A stretch of DNA of 64,000 nucleotides from Marsupella aquatica. Its lineage: Eukaryota > Marchantiophyta. Position numbers and translations under genes: made by a program. The notes below the pieces were generated by a model. The model did not search any database, was not told where the DNA came from, and saw only the letters and a program-made list of their open reading frames with translations. The stretch covers positions 10,540,001 through 10,604,000 of the forward strand of contig OZ316893.1 of NCBI GenBank assembly GCA_973895155.1, given 5' to 3'. Of the stretch, positions 23,360 through 36,955 are shown one piece after another. Position 1 is the stretch's first letter. Each line of letters opens with the position of its first letter.

Positions 23360-24230
23360 GTGAGCTTGTCGAGCAAATGCTTTTTGCCGAATGGTCTCGT
23401 GCTTCACTTCATACTTCAAATGGTTAGGATAACTTGTATTATAACTTTTGATATAGCGTTTGTGCCCCATCCTTGGATCAGGATCCGTACTAAATTTATC
23501 CATGCATTTCTTGCTAGTATTATATCATTTGGTTCATGTCATGTTGAGATCCATTGAAGCAAACTCTGTTGAGTGTTGTAGTCATAGGATGAAAGATTGG
23601 CTGGAAGGAAATTGCGAGTCCACAATAAGACGGGGCTATCTTCACTGATAAGTTCATCGAAGTAATATTCACACATCCCCAATCGATCAGAAGCAAAACA
23701 AACCTTAATTATAAACGCAAGGAACATTGCTCCTTGGGAACTCTACGAAGTAAAACTGGCTTCTCTATCGCAACTCAAATGAGGCCCACTTATGCTGAAT
23801 TTCATCACTTCATATATTCCGTGTCCTACAGGAGACTTGTATCTAAGATGGAGTTGTACTGCTTGAGCTGCAGTAACCGATTCTCTATATTGGAGAGAAC
23901 AGGTCGGTAACTGCACACAGGTCATGATGGAGTAAGAGCCAACCAATCAGAGAGATTTTTATCAAACAGCGTGCTCTTTGGTCCTACTTACGAATAACTT
24001 TGGAAATGTTTTAACTATAAATGACCAGCATTAAATGAGGCCATGTGGCTTGAAAAGCGATGATAGGCACAAATTATTGAGCAAGTCTCCTAGATTCTAC
24101 CTTTGGAATTTTAATGCAACACATTGTCAACAATGAGGAGATGCATCCACATATAACAAAGTGCTTGAGACCAAAGTACTTCACTAAGACAAAGAAAAAG
24201 AAAAAGAAAAAAAATGCAAAAAATGAGGAC

Positions 24231-27200
24231 TCACAGTCTGCCAAGCGTGTTAGAAGCTAAGATGGCACGATTCAAGTTGGACGAGAGTTGAGCTATTTGA
24301 GCAGTCTGCTCCACTTCCCGGGCTTGCACCTTTGCTAGTTCAACCTGTCATGTTAGAAGGAAAATCGCATGATCGTCAGTAAAACTTTGATTAATTTCAG
24401 TTTCTTACTTCGCATCCAATAATGATGAATCCTCACCTCACTAGTAAGAATGATCATAAATGATGATAATTCATCATCAATAAATATGCCCAATCACTCA
24501 GAGATTTGATAGCAATGAGAATTTCTAAGCAAGACAATTGGGACTGCTTAGAGTGCTGCACGTTACAAACCTTCAGCTTTGCGTTCTCCGCTCTTAAAGC
24601 TTCAACATCTGTCATTTCTTTTGCATCATCTGATTGTGCTTTATGACCTTTTTCCAAAAGTTTCTCGGACAGGACAATCTGTTCTGATGCTGATACCATA
24701 GCTTGCTGCATCCGCAGCTGGTTCAATTCTGATCTCAATTGTGCATTGTGTTCTAAGCATTGTTGAACCTGCAACCATCCAACTATCTCTACCTCAACTT
24801 TCCGAAAAGCCCAAATCAACTCACCTACTTTGGCAGGCTTATGAACCAGTGAACTTTCGCACTGATGTATTTCACTTGCAATTCCAGATGAAACATATAT
24901 TACCTGTCCGTCCCATTGAGAAGCTGATGTATTTCACTTGCAATTTCAGATCAAACATATATTACCTGTCCCTCCCATTGAGAAGCTATCTCTGACGTTT
25001 CTTCAACACTACTAGTCAGGTTAGCATTCTCCACAAAGAGTCTCTCAATCTCTGCAGACTGTCCATCAATCTGGACGCAAGAGCACACAGAACAGGATTC
25101 TCAGTCTTGGATCTAAGGCGCATGTGAAGATATTAAGTCTTCCGCGAGCTCGGCAGAAGTCTACGAACAGAAAAACAGACTCAGATAGATTCTACATCAA
25201 TTCTATCACAGAACTTTGTACTGTCAAAGGGCCTCACTGAGAGGACAGGCAACTAAAGAGGTTGGAAGGTTGAACCTCCAATTGTTAAGGGTAACACAGG
25301 ATCACAATACCAACGATTCTACATGCAACCTTCTTGGACCATTTTGCCAAACATGTCGATGAATCCCCGTAAAGAGCTCGATTTCATAGATTACTACTGA
25401 TTAAAAATTCCATCGGCGAATGAGTTAATTTTAAAGTCCAGCAGGACATCTTCACAAGTTAAGTGCCTTGAAAAGACACAAATTCATACAACAGGAAACA
25501 GCGAATGCAATGAAACACCAAATCTCAGAACAACAGTTGATCATGACACATGTTGACTTGAACTCAGAATAATTCAAAGTTATCTGTTACCTCGCCTAGC
25601 AGTTTCTGGCGTCCTTTCTCTAACCTTTCCACCATTGAAGCAAGCTCATGTAGTTGCATCTCAAGTTTACTATTTTTCTGCTGAACAATAGTGAAAGAAC
25701 CACACATAAGAGGTCTGCCCTCTGAACATCTTCGTTACTTATTATTGTAAAATTTCTTCGCAGTAGAGAACACAATGCACTGAACCGGGAACGTGTAAGC
25801 ATCCTGTAGATAATTTCACAGAGACAATCCTGACTATCCAAGGCACAGATCTGGCCTGAAGTACCATGCAGCCAAGCCATAATTCTTCGATTGTTCACAG
25901 GCAGATGAAGTTGTTAACATGCACAGGAAAGGACATATCAGAAACCACCAGCCTTTCCTCTCAAACGGGTTTTGATCTAATGATGCATTTCATTAATTCG
26001 ATGAGTCTGCAGACGATACCTACATTTGAGCCCTAATGTCCAAACAAATCTAATTAGTTATCAGGAGAGCCATTCAAATGATAGAGAAAACAGTGCAGCT
26101 CCTGTTGACAATTACCGAGGATGTTCCAGTGTCATCTAGTGATGATGCTCCAGACAAAGGCATGGTAATGCTAGCTGACTCTGTACCATCTGGTTTCGCA
26201 CATCCCAAATTGTCAACAAATAAGGAAGTCAAGGCCGAGGATTGTATCTAGAGGTGGAAATGATTAAAGATGCTAGACCCTAAACCCTAAACGCATCTGG
26301 AATTAGACAGTTCTTAAAAGAAAAACATTGATAAGAGGATGAAATAAATACGTAAATCTTGCACCGCTAAACGATTCCTATATTACCAGGTTGGGTTTAA
26401 GCCACAAAATAAATAAAAACTCCCACCAGCTTTATTTTTTTGAACGCCAGCCAGAGCGCTTTCAGCTTCTCGTTTTGCCTTCTCTAGCTCCTTAAGCTTT
26501 GATGTCAACAACGAATTCCGTTTCTGCTCTGTTGCTAGCTTCAATTGCTCCTGTTGAAGTCGCTGCCATGTTTCCTGCTTTTCACCAATATAAATTTGGC
26601 TTAGAGGAAAACTAAATTACCAAGGCAGATTCAAGGAGTAATAAATGTTAGGGGGGAAGTTGGCTAACCTCTAGCTCAGATCTCATAGACGCTATCTCTT
26701 GTTGGTCCGGAATGAAGGAAGTTGGCATGTAGTTGCTTTTCTGTTCTGCATGCTGTATCGCTTGGATTTCTGACCGTAAGGTCGCAGCATCTTCCTCCGC
26801 CTGAACATAGTAGCATAAAATTGCTACATAGCACGGCCTTAGAGGCGAATTAAAAAAACTAGACTCCCCTTTTGAGTGATTGTACTCAACCTGTCCTTAC
26901 CAGCCTGTGAACTAAGAGCAGGAATTGAAAAGACGGTCTAGTAGCTCAGAAAGAATGCGTCAAATGGCCTTAATTGGCCTCGAATGGAACGTTCAACCCT
27001 ATACCAATATGAGAACACATAGTAGTTAACGATTCAAGTTTGTAACAACATTGTATCACCTTATACTGTTCATCCTCTGCCTCCTTAAGTCTTCTCTTTG
27101 TTACGCGCAGTTGTGAAAGTAAATCCTCCTGTCAGAATATCCACTCCTCACAGTCAGATCAAAATATTCGGAGCGGTAAGATGAGGAACAGTAAGTAGAA

Positions 27201-30200
27201 GTAGAGCTGTAGCACGCGTTTACACACAACAGTACCTTAGTAGCTAGGGCAGCATCCCTCTCCAGCGTCATGTCATCCAAAGCTTTTGAAAGTGCCACCA
27301 CAGCCATCTTTGCCTGCAGTGGACACTATATTATCTCGAGGACAGTCCCCTATGCCAAGAGAGGAAAATTCATTTATATGAGGACCAAAATTCTCTCCAT
27401 TAGCTCATTCAGACAATTAGTGACGAGAGATAGGGAAAAGCATTCAATGAACATCTTAAGACAACAACAGTATCTCCAAATTGCACATATGGAGGGGACT
27501 ACGGATCTGATGAGACTTGTGCAACGTTATTGTATTCAGATTTTACTTACGGGGAAGCGGTGCAGAGATCTTATATTTTCGCTGGTCAAAGTGAGCCTTC
27601 ACTATCTCACTTTTTCCTTCTCTTGTCTCCTTCAGAGTTATGCCCTAAATCTTGTGAGGCTGTATCATTCAACTCCTTGTCCAGCTTCTAACTTGTGTAC
27701 CGAGGTACTACTGCTCTGTAGTTCTCTTGATATGCAGGTCTGAACACGCCAGGAAGTCCCCAGATTGGAAGGTTGAGTGCGACGAAAGTTGAAAGCTGCT
27801 GCGCCAACGAAACAAGGAGCAAAGATTAGGTTCGCACTAGGCAAGTAAGAGAGAACGAAGTAAATCACAAGTACTGACATCTTTTATCTGCCAAAGTACG
27901 CCCTAATTTTCAAGGGTAGGTCCCCAACCAAGCCTCAAAACCCAAATAGATGCAAGATAGCATAGCCCTGGCTCACTTCCACCCAGCTACTCCAAGTTAC
28001 GAAAATTCCGAGGTTCGAAAGATGTCTTGCTCCAAGCATATTTGCGTGGTCTTCGCACTATCAGCTTTTACTCCACCATGCTTCACATTCACCCCAATTC
28101 CCATCCGGACCCACTCATTGGAGACTACCTCGTTGCCTGCCATTCGTACTGAAGGAAGAACTCTGTGTGGACTTCCAATTGCATAGCCAGACCCTCAAAA
28201 TCCTATCTTGTCGAAAAGAAGCAAAATTCTTGCTTAAAAGCTCTGATGTCAATTTAATTTCCGATATGCTGCGACAGCTAATGGTGTTACAGTTTAGAGA
28301 GAAAAGTAACAAATGGCACAGAGAGCCAGCTGAGCCCCGAAATCTAAGACCATCGGCACAGTCCCGAATTGGAACTCAAGACGTATCAAGTGCACCGAAC
28401 GAACTAGACAGCAAAGAGAAAATCCATGATTGAAAACTTGAAAGAAGTTTCAATGCAGAAAGACCACTCCAGGCAGGTCGAATTTGAACTTGGTGAAACA
28501 GATCGCCTTGCAGCACAACGACCGAAAAGAACGCAGACACGCAATTGAGTTCCAAGCTCATACCTTTTTACGAATAATTCGGCTTTACACTCTTAACGAG
28601 TGATCGTTACAGCGAAGTGGTATGAATGTTGTAAAGAAAATGAGACCGGAAGCGAGCCTGAAACCTAGCACTTATGGTGCCAAGGTCCAACCAAGCTACC
28701 AGGCCACCCAGTGAAAGTTTTTGACCTAATCCGTTGATCCATTAGCGAGACCAAGCACAACTGGCAGTGAAGCGTTCGACTACATTAGGTAGCCTACGAT
28801 AAATCCTTACATAAAACTTAAGTTTGTTCAGGGCATTACATGCTGACAGCCTTAGGACCCTATTAAATGCCAGTCTTCGGAGATGATGCGTGCTCATCCT
28901 AGACCTCAGAATATGGACGACTGCGCTCTCGCTAGTAACAGATGTTGACATTCTGTTATTTGCGGACCCTGACGCTGGTAGCTAGAGATAGCAAGTATGC
29001 CGTTGCTGGGGTAGGATTTCTTCCCGGAGAGCTTAGGGCACTTGTGTTGCACAACAAATATTTCTTCTCAAATAGCTTAGCCTCACTGTGATGCACAAGA
29101 AAAATTGTCAAAGACCTTTCGACCCTAATCTCACAAGTCCACCTGATCAAAGAACGACACCTATATATGAAAATGAATGTGCACGGGATCAAATGACAAG
29201 CTTGTTCTTCTTTGATCGTTTAGAAGCGAGTGGTAATCCCCTCTTCGTAAATAAACTCGTAAATAAACTATTGATCGGAATTTTCAAGTCCACACTGATT
29301 TATTCCATGCATACCGCCAACAGCTGTAACGAACCGAGACAGCAGCCTCGACACTGTGATGCGGGCGTGAAGAAACTCGATGTGTATAATAGTAGAGAAG
29401 AGCGACTTCGCTCTGACCTCAAGTGAAAGAGCAAATTTTCAAAATTCCAGTTAAGTCGACGGAGATGTTCAGTTAACAATTCTCACAACCTCGAGCTAAC
29501 ATTGCAAAAGATCACACTGAAAGTCCAAACATTCGACCTAAAGGACCCGGAAGAGGAGCAACGGACGAAAGCACAAGCAGCAAGGGCCCGTTGAAAAGAA
29601 ATGGTAGTTTACAGATCGGGAAGCTAAACTACACGAAACTTCGAGAGAAAGAATGAGATACTGCCCTCATCTGAAGTCTACGGGGACCAAAATGGGCCCT
29701 GGAACCAGCAAAGGGATTTTCAAATCAACAATTTAAGAGCAAAGTCACAATGAACACACACAGTGGGAGTCATGCACAGGGATTTTGAAATTAACATTTT
29801 AAGGCAAAGTCACAATCAACACACAGTCGGAGATAGACACAGAGAACTCAAGTTAGATCCACTAACAACTTCCTCCCGAGCTCACGAAAACAATTACCGT
29901 TGCTTTCGGATCAAAGAAGCTCAAAGGCTTGACCACAATTCAGATCGCCTCTTTTTCTTTTGTAGCAATCACGAGGTGACCAAGACTCGTATTACAGTAC
30001 CTTGATTGTGTTCATTGAAAGCTCAGCTCAGGGCAGCATATCGCAATGTTCAAGACCTACGACGAATCCGCTATGAGGTGGAAGGGCAAATTTCTGAATA
30101 CACTGGGATCTGACTCTGGGGAGCGGAATAAATGAGAGAGGGGCAACTAGATTAGAATCTCATTCCCTCCCTCCCACCAGGCGAGTCTAACCGCGAACGA

Positions 30201-30260
30201 AGGGACCAAAGAGCGATAATTACCGGAATCAGATGAGCTACAGCAGTCTTCACTCGTCAT
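24231..30260 (-). CDS. Plant coiled-coil protein, eleven exons
   Basis: Coding exons on the minus strand, 5' to 3': 30260-30224, 30026-30001, 27313-27236, 27128-27060, 26800-26669, 26574-26427, 26189-26116, 25680-25591, 25070-24966, 24768-24571 and 24344-24231. All phases agree and the product is 356 residues ending LGRL. The first two exons are less certain: they are short and joined by frame only. If they are wrong, translation would start at Met 27307. Motifs include VVALSKALDDMTLERDAAL, KRRLKEAEDEQYKAEEDAA, ERLEKGRQKLLGEIDGQSAE and CLEHNAQLRSELNQLR. The heptad-like spacing of Leu, Glu and Lys makes nearly the whole protein coiled coil, broken by a Ser/Thr-rich linker encoded by 26189-26116. 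No membrane segment or catalytic motif is seen. It recalls plant-specific paramyosin-like proteins, perhaps the group containing the RAB5 effector PUF2, but I cannot confirm that. Two acceptors are NAGNAG type, and one donor lies in a tandem duplication. Confidence 0.85.
24864..24987. repeat. 62-bp tandem duplication spanning an exon end
   Basis: Units 24864-24925 and 24926-24987 differ at only a few bases. In gene orientation each unit contains the end of an exon (TCTCAATGGGA...CAG) and the following donor gtaatatatg, so the coiled-coil gene carries two copies of this 5' splice site. Confidence 0.95.
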
Positions 30261-30380
30261 CAGAAACTGCGGGCAGGTCTGCAATCACTGCAGCCTCCAA
30301 TCTACGCCCTCCTGTCGCTGTCCACAAGCTAGTAAAAACTGGGATGAGCTCCCCTCCTTGTGCGTAAACCCTAATGTCAC
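30261..30380 (-). promoter_or_regulatory. Probable 5' leader of the coiled-coil gene
   Basis: On the minus strand this stretch runs from a tagggtttacgc block, common near plant transcription starts, into the proposed start codon at 30260 with no other in-frame problem. The transcription start is inferred, not shown. Confidence 0.4.
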
Positions 30381-31431
30381 TGGCAGATTTCTCATCATTC
30401 ACTAAACGTTGGAAGGAAAAGCCCTTGGGACTCGGTGACCGGCAGTCGTTTACGGATGGTCCCCAGACTTGTTCCTCCCGGTGGATTTCCCTTCCCGACC
30501 GTTAGCAGTACATATTTTCGAGAACCATAGTGTCCACAAAATTGAGAACTGCTGTAAGGAATGACATCGCACTGGCAAAGAGAGACAGGACTTTTGACTT
30601 CACTGAGCAGATCCGCGACAACGTGACTGCAAATCATGTAATCAAATTTATTAAGTGAAATGCTGGTCTTCTTCTACATTTTAACAGATGAAAGAACAGG
30701 TCACGACCTAAGTGAAAGTGCAGCGTCGTAGCCTAAGAAAAGCAAAAGAGAAAAGATGAAAGAACAAGAAATGATAACACCAGAAATTGTAATCTAAATC
30801 CCTGTCAGGTGGACAATATTTCTTACACACTTTTCTAAAATTACAGTGCTTGACAAAGAAGCTGGCTCTGGTCCCAATGACAAGAACGTACTTGTTTGGT
30901 GCAATCAGCCAATAACCAGCGCAATTTCTGCAAAGTTCCGTCTGTTAGGAAAGAATGTAGGCTGTTTAAAATGATCAAAACCAGTCCGGAAGGAACTAAC
31001 ACTTATGTCCAAACACATAATTTGGTCGTCCAGAGTTTCATTTCGAGAGTAATGGCTTTTATCGGCTGGATGGAGATAATGACGCTTCGATTCCCAACAT
31101 TGCGCCCGGAAGATCTTGACCTCTTTGCACAAGGAGACAAATCTCCAAACTCGAAAGTTCATATGCGCAAGACGTTTTAACGCAATTCTCCATGCTAACG
31201 TTAAGTCCACTCCTCCGGAAAAAATACCTCCGAACAGTATTCTAGCATCATGGATGGTGCTGGGAAAGGATGAGGTTCTCGTCACTGGCTTATTATTTTT
31301 TATTTACAGGATGCGTTTTTCGGTTAGTAGGGAATCTAAAGGGGAGATGAAGCGCTTCTCAGATTGGGCTGTTCTTGGTTTTGCTGTCTCGAATTCTGCA
31401 GCCAAATTGTGTCATATCATCTGCTCACTTT

Positions 31432-31594
31432 CTCGTTTGAGTTTAACAGTTCCCTCTGAGTAGACTACTACTCAACTCTGTAGACGATTTAGGAAATGGT
31501 GCCAGAACCCTTTTCTCGTTTGATTTTATGAGTTCCCTCTGGATAGACTACTACTCACTTCTGTAGACGATTTAGGAAACGGTGCCAGGACCCT
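31432..31594. repeat. Tandem duplication, period 83 bp
   Basis: ctcgttt, gagttccctctg, tagactactactca, ctgtagacgatttaggaaa and ggtgccag recur in order, starting at 31432 and 31515, with about 10% difference. Confidence 0.9.
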
Positions 31595-32570
31595 CAAATC
31601 TAGATACCTTGATTACTACATACCGCCCCTTGTGAGAGGGGCACACCGGAGAGTTAGACTTCAACATATTTGAGTAACCTTCGGTATGCCAACTTTACTC
31701 CAAAATGTTGTACACTTGTTACGAGCCTGATTTCGGGAAAGCAATGACGTATCAAAGTATACGCAATCCCTTGTTGCAAAGCTTGAATTTGGGAAAGCAA
31801 TGAAGTGTACGTCAATCGTTTCATGTTCGAACACTCAACTTGAGAGCGTGACTTAATCGTGACGGTTTTGCTCGACCTACAAGTGCAGTACTCCTCTATT
31901 ACCCATCGCGCGGTGAATTTGTCCGGAGTTGAACGCAGCAGTCGGGAGGCCCAATAGAGGATTGAGGTGGTCTGGAACGAGATTTAGATTATCCCTCAAA
32001 CCTGATACTTATTAGTGATGAGTCTCTCGACATCATGTCAGCTTTTCATGAGAGGGTTAAAGCATACGCCGTACATGAAAATCAACTCGAGCAGAGATAA
32101 GAAACAGCAGCAGGGTGGATAAGTCATCGTTACTGTATATGCAGAGACTACTAATCTAAACTACTGGAGTTGTCCAGAAATCATTCGATACTGTTCCAGC
32201 GGAGAACACAGTCATGCCACTATTGCAGGCGCCGTAATGATGCGACGCAGGAGTTAATGAACACGACGGAAGGAGGAACACTCGTGCCATTGTAGACACG
32301 GTGTCCATTCTGTAGACCGGAGGAGCTGAAGTTGATTGGCTGACAGCAAGCTGAAGGTCCATCATGACCATACCGTCTTTAAAGTTAGTAAAAGGTCTAG
32401 TGACAATTATGAACCACTTATGACACTCTGTGGATGGATGTATGCACATGACTTCGTCTCTTCATCAATCAACGAACAGTGGTAACCAAGTACATCCCCA
32501 AGGTCACTCCCCATGGACAGGGCACTCGGGCAGAATGAGTGATTCTCAGCATCATCACAAATTCACAATT

Positions 32571-32597
32571 CTCTTCACTTCACTTCACTTCACTTCT
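32571..32597. repeat. (CACTT)n microsatellite
   Basis: About five copies of the pentamer ttcac/cactt. Confidence 0.9.
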
Positions 32598-32608
32598 CCA
32601 GAGTTTCC

Positions 32609-32636
32609 CGGTCCTGTCCGCTATCGGACAGGACCG
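32609..32636. other. Perfect 12-bp inverted repeat (hairpin)
   Basis: cggtcctgtccg and cggacaggaccg flank the four-base loop ctat. It is GC-rich and stable on paper. No T-run follows it on the plus strand, and no gene adjoins it. Confidence 0.85.
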
Positions 32637-33489
32637 CTTTGGGGAGGGAGGGACGGAGGGACGGCGAGTTTGAAAGGTGCGAAAGGAACATGGAAAGGGG
32701 AATTTCCGGGACATGATCGCCGATGTCTGCTCTCCATGGCACATTGGCACTATGAACTGAGCTGTCTCGAGTGACGTCATGTCTCCTGTTCCTTTGAAGG
32801 ACAAAAACTACTAAAGACTGCAGTAGATTTCAACCTAGTGGTCCAGCAACAGACTGGACCGAAATACCGGTAGACAAGCTGCAGAATGATTGGAAGATCT
32901 AAGCACGGCCCAGTCTTTTCTCGGCATTCATTGCACCATTGTTGCGGGCAATAATCCTCCAATAAGTTTTGCTACAGCTCCAATTCAAGTAAAGTAATAA
33001 AATATGATATGACTTCCTTACTTTAATTCGAAGACAACACGTCGTACAAAAATCCCGACGGTCGATCTCGCTTTCGCCCGGATTACCGTAGCAGGTGGAG
33101 TGGCACACCGCACATGGCCACATATTTGTTTCGCAAATCCTCATTCAAAATATACATTATTGCCTTATTTTGACAGGTCAACGATATATAAAAGGCCACC
33201 CCAGGCAACCTTTCGTTTGAAATTTATGGAGCCAGTTCCCTAATGTGTACTCCTGTGCAGGTGGATGAGGACAAATCACCCCTTCCGTGATCGTTGGCGC
33301 ATCTGCCCTCTTGCTTCCTGGCCTTCCCTCCGTGCTGACGCTGGCCCACATTCGGTATTGTATTTTATTTCGCATCTCCATGCCTCGTTGCCTCCCACCA
33401 TAGCTTTCCAGTTGTACTTGGTCCCAGAAACTATTTCACAAGTGGCCCAGTATTAGTCAGAGAGCCAGAAGGAGTCCAGGACCATAATA

Positions 33490-33605
33490 TAACACAGTGC
33501 CAAAGGGCCAAAAAACTCAGAACTTGAAGACATGAACCCAATGGCAAAGCAGCCCAATGAAGGGGAGTAAAGGAGGCAAAAGGGCCCCAAGAAGACCAAA
33601 GGGTC
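33490..33605. repeat. Dispersed repeat, copy 1
   Basis: It shares cacagtgcca, then aatggcaaagcagcccaat, gaaggggagtaa and aaaaggcccc-like blocks with 54738-54835. The surrounding 33.5-34.6 kb has only short, unrecognised reading frames and may be an old retroelement remnant. Confidence 0.65.
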
Positions 33606-36421
33606 CAACAAGCCAAGGGGTCCCCAACCTAAAGCCAACTAAGAAATAACGACACAAATTTAACCTCCAAAGAAGCCATGAAGGCTAACACCTTACCCAG
33701 CACAGAACTGAAATGTTTGGTAGAGCTCTATAGTAAATCACATAGGAGGGTCACAAAGCAGAACCTGTCGAGAGGCCCTAAAACCAACTGCCTCGGTCCT
33801 ACAAAGGAGGGTGAAAGCTTGGGCCCACCAAAGAGCCACAAACACCCGCTGCCAAAAAAAGGCGGTGAGTACACATACAGGGGAAAGGTCTCTTTTCAAT
33901 AGCAAAAACTGCACAGGCCCGAAGGAACTAGTCAAAGGCAGGGTGGAGAACACCAAAAACTTCCAAGGGAAAGGGATAGAAAAGATCCCCTGGGTAGCAA
34001 ACTGCAGAGGCCTCCTCCTTGAGCAGCGTTGCCTTAGCTACAACACAGCCAGGCACATGGACTGCAACCGCAACATGGCTCCCTTCTATGGGATCAACAA
34101 CAACCCCAGCCCTAGAAAAGACCAGATCAGCCCGCCGCCGGTCAGGAAGACCATCCCGAGGGGGAAGCACATGTCGTTGCTCCATGACAACATGGTAACC
34201 AGAGTCTCAGGCAATGGCAGCCACGACTTCACGAATGTCATCATGGGTGGCAATCATCTCACTCCCATGGTCGCACATGATCGAGGATATGAGCTGAACA
34301 ATGGCCTACACAACCTTGGGCAAGAGTGAACAGGTCTGGCAAAGACAAGCCTGAAAAGGGAGGACTTTTCAAAACCCTAATGATGTGATCAAAGCAAATG
34401 GGCTAACGATCCACTAGGGCATCTCAAAGTACTCAAAACGCGGGCGTCCAGGCCGTCTGGGAGTTTGCGGGCCAGGATGCGGCCCCAAAGTGTGCGGTCA
34501 CCCGAATCGGCAACCACACTTTTACGCCCGGGCTTTTTCACTAACTTCAGGCCGCAGGCTGGGGTTAGACTATGAGGGTTTTTCTTACCTGGGTTAGAGT
34601 CGGGTGTCAGCAACCATCCTGCACATCGTTACGATCTCAAACATAACCTTGCAAAAAAGCTTGGAGACAGTGGGCGATGGTGAGAGGCAGAGTACAAGCC
34701 GCACGCATAGTTTTTGCGTCTTGAAGCATTGTTGTGACCAACAACAGGCGCTGTCCAGCAGTTGATGGTTTTGCATTAACGAACATATACTCCATGAATC
34801 CTTTCAAGCTCGTGAGTTGCTGGCCCTACCTCTAGTACTTGCAGTCGCTTGTGAGTTTTCAAAGTTGTGGAGTACCTCAATCGTGCGAAGCTTTGGCAGT
34901 ACATCCCAGGTGAATCCATCCCTCCGCTTTCAGTTATGACTTACTTCTTACGCTATGCGCTATCATCTCTTCACTGCCTTCTGGATTATATGACCCTGTG
35001 ACAATACCAGGTCCCCAATCTTTTGGATCCTCTAGTTCCAGGAGCCCTGCATTCAGGACACCCACCAGGGTCATAGAAAATGCAACCCCTACCACTCCTG
35101 TGAAGCGCAACAGTGCCAAAAAGATACTGGCAAACCTCATAGGCAATTGAAGGGGGCTAATCTTGATGACTGAAACACCTTGTTGCAAGGGGTGTAGAAG
35201 TCCATCATTATGTATTTTTTTGTGGCACTCTGTCAAGAACTCAGCAATGAAAAAAACACTTTCATGAAGAAATGTTAAATGGTGTACCTCTTCATAATCA
35301 TTTCATTCCTTGGTTGCAATGAGTGTGGAATGTGACTTGTTATTCTCAGAATCATCTACTGGTGACTCGGTCATGCAGGTTCATCATGCCTCGAGTTTCC
35401 AAGAGGCAACATAAGTTGAGAATGGTGAAGCAAAAACTTGAAGTCAGTGTTGCTTTACAGAGTTCCACTTCAGAATCATATGTTGACTCCATCCAGGGGA
35501 CTCCTGGTTCACTCAAATGTATTCCCTCTGGGTTAAGTGAGCAGGATCCCTTAACTCATGCTAAACCCGCGACGGTTCAGGCTCACGGCACGTCCAAACA
35601 TTTGCCACCCCACTTTCTGCATGCCCGAAAAGGCGGGGACCGCCTTAGGCATGGGTGCACTTTCGGCCTGTCACATGCCCGTGACACAGTCCGCGGTCCT
35701 AAAGGACACCCTACTGTATGAGAAATAGACCTCTACAAGAGAGAGATGAGAGCTCAGCTTGACAACTTATTTGCTCTAAGTCACAGTACTATACATCATG
35801 CCTGATAGAAATAAGTTAGACTCAACTAGTGATAAATTTACTTATACATATCACAAATCACTTTCTAGTTATGTATATCACACTCCCAAAGAAATTCCTA
35901 GTTCACTTGAATTTAAAACTAGAATTTAAAACTAGAGCAAATCCGAGAGGGATTTTGGTAGGCGTTCCTCAAAATTCACGCCATTGATAAAATTTCTGCA
36001 TCAGTCGGAACAACAAATCCAAGCTGACGTCAACGACGGTCACAGAAACCACTTGGCTCCGGACAGAGAAAACCCCAAAATAAAATGCTTATGAAGAGCG
36101 TTGGAGTGCCACCTCCCGTGATTGATGTACCCATGTCATGTACGAGTAATAAACTACAGTAGAGAAGCGGTGGGTTTCTGTTCTGCCTCGAATGAATGAT
36201 GATTTTTATTAAAAGAACACAAAAATCTCACAGACGGACAGACAGACAGATGGTGAAGCGGTTCTGGGGACCTCCAGGAGGACCAGGACACTGTTCAATG
36301 TATCTATCGAAAGATCGCATTGGCCGTATCCAGCAGCTGCCGCTTTCCTAGGGCACCGGCTCGTTTCCAATGAAAAAAATGGAAAGCAAGCAGAATTATT
36401 GTGCCTGCAATTGGACTCGCG
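33606..36421. other. Gene-poor stretch with unrecognised short frames
   Basis: The longest plus frame (33811-34329, 172 codons) and a frame at 35323-35721 match nothing I know. The latter contains a basic start, MPRVSKRQHKLRMVKQKL, reminiscent of transposon-encoded proteins. Neither is supported as a host gene. Confidence 0.45.
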
Positions 36422-36955
36422 CTACATCGCCTGAGCAGTAAGAGCCGTCCGACCTTTCTCCAAAAAGGCCGAGAGAGTTTGCTTCAAGCCTTCAACACTC
36501 TTTCCCCGCACCCCGGCTCCCCATTGATTGATCGACAGCGGACAGGAAACTGGACCATCAATTGCAACGCCCCAAACTTCACTGCTGCAACACGCAACAG
36601 CGCCCTCGATTGGTTTTAGACTTTTAGAGCAGATTTTGCTCATCATCAACCCACTTTGAAGGCTTTGTATCCAGCTGCGACAGTCATTCGCGTTGCTGGC
36701 ATTGATGGCGTCGCCCTCTCCGCGCGCCGCTTGCTCGATCCTGCATGACTGCATGTCCTGAGTTCTCACCGAGGGCCCACATTCTTCAGCACCGGCAATC
36801 CACTGTGAGGGCAGAGGCCCCATTCTGGCATTCCCCTCCACAGCCGAAGGCAAGCAATCTGACGGACGACCGTGCGCTGCCTGACGGACCGGGACTCTGG
36901 GAGGGGGGCCATGCAACAGCGGCGTGTACATGAACGAATGACGGTGAACTACCAA
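36422..36955 (-). other. Unidentified 177-codon open frame
   Basis: The longest open frame in 31-48 kb, in a locally GC-rich patch. The first codon on the minus strand starts at 36955. The composition is unremarkable, with no domain, signal peptide or membrane segment seen. An overlapping plus-strand frame exists, so the openness may only reflect GC content. Confidence 0.2.

Larger units (their letters stand above)
30381..33459. other. Intergenic, no gene seen
   Basis: No conserved coding motif on either strand. It contains small tandem repeats, a pentamer microsatellite and a 12-bp-arm hairpin, listed separately. Confidence 0.55.

Noticed and set aside
26190-26247. Longer version of the coiled-coil exon starting at 26247
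   Set aside because: The frame is open there, but its phase does not fit the previous exon's donor. The acceptor ending at 26190 joins in frame and gives a continuous protein.
36422-36955. 177-codon minus-strand frame as a gene
   Set aside because: No domain, no homologous feel and an overlapping frame on the other strand in GC-rich DNA. It is kept only as an unidentified open frame.
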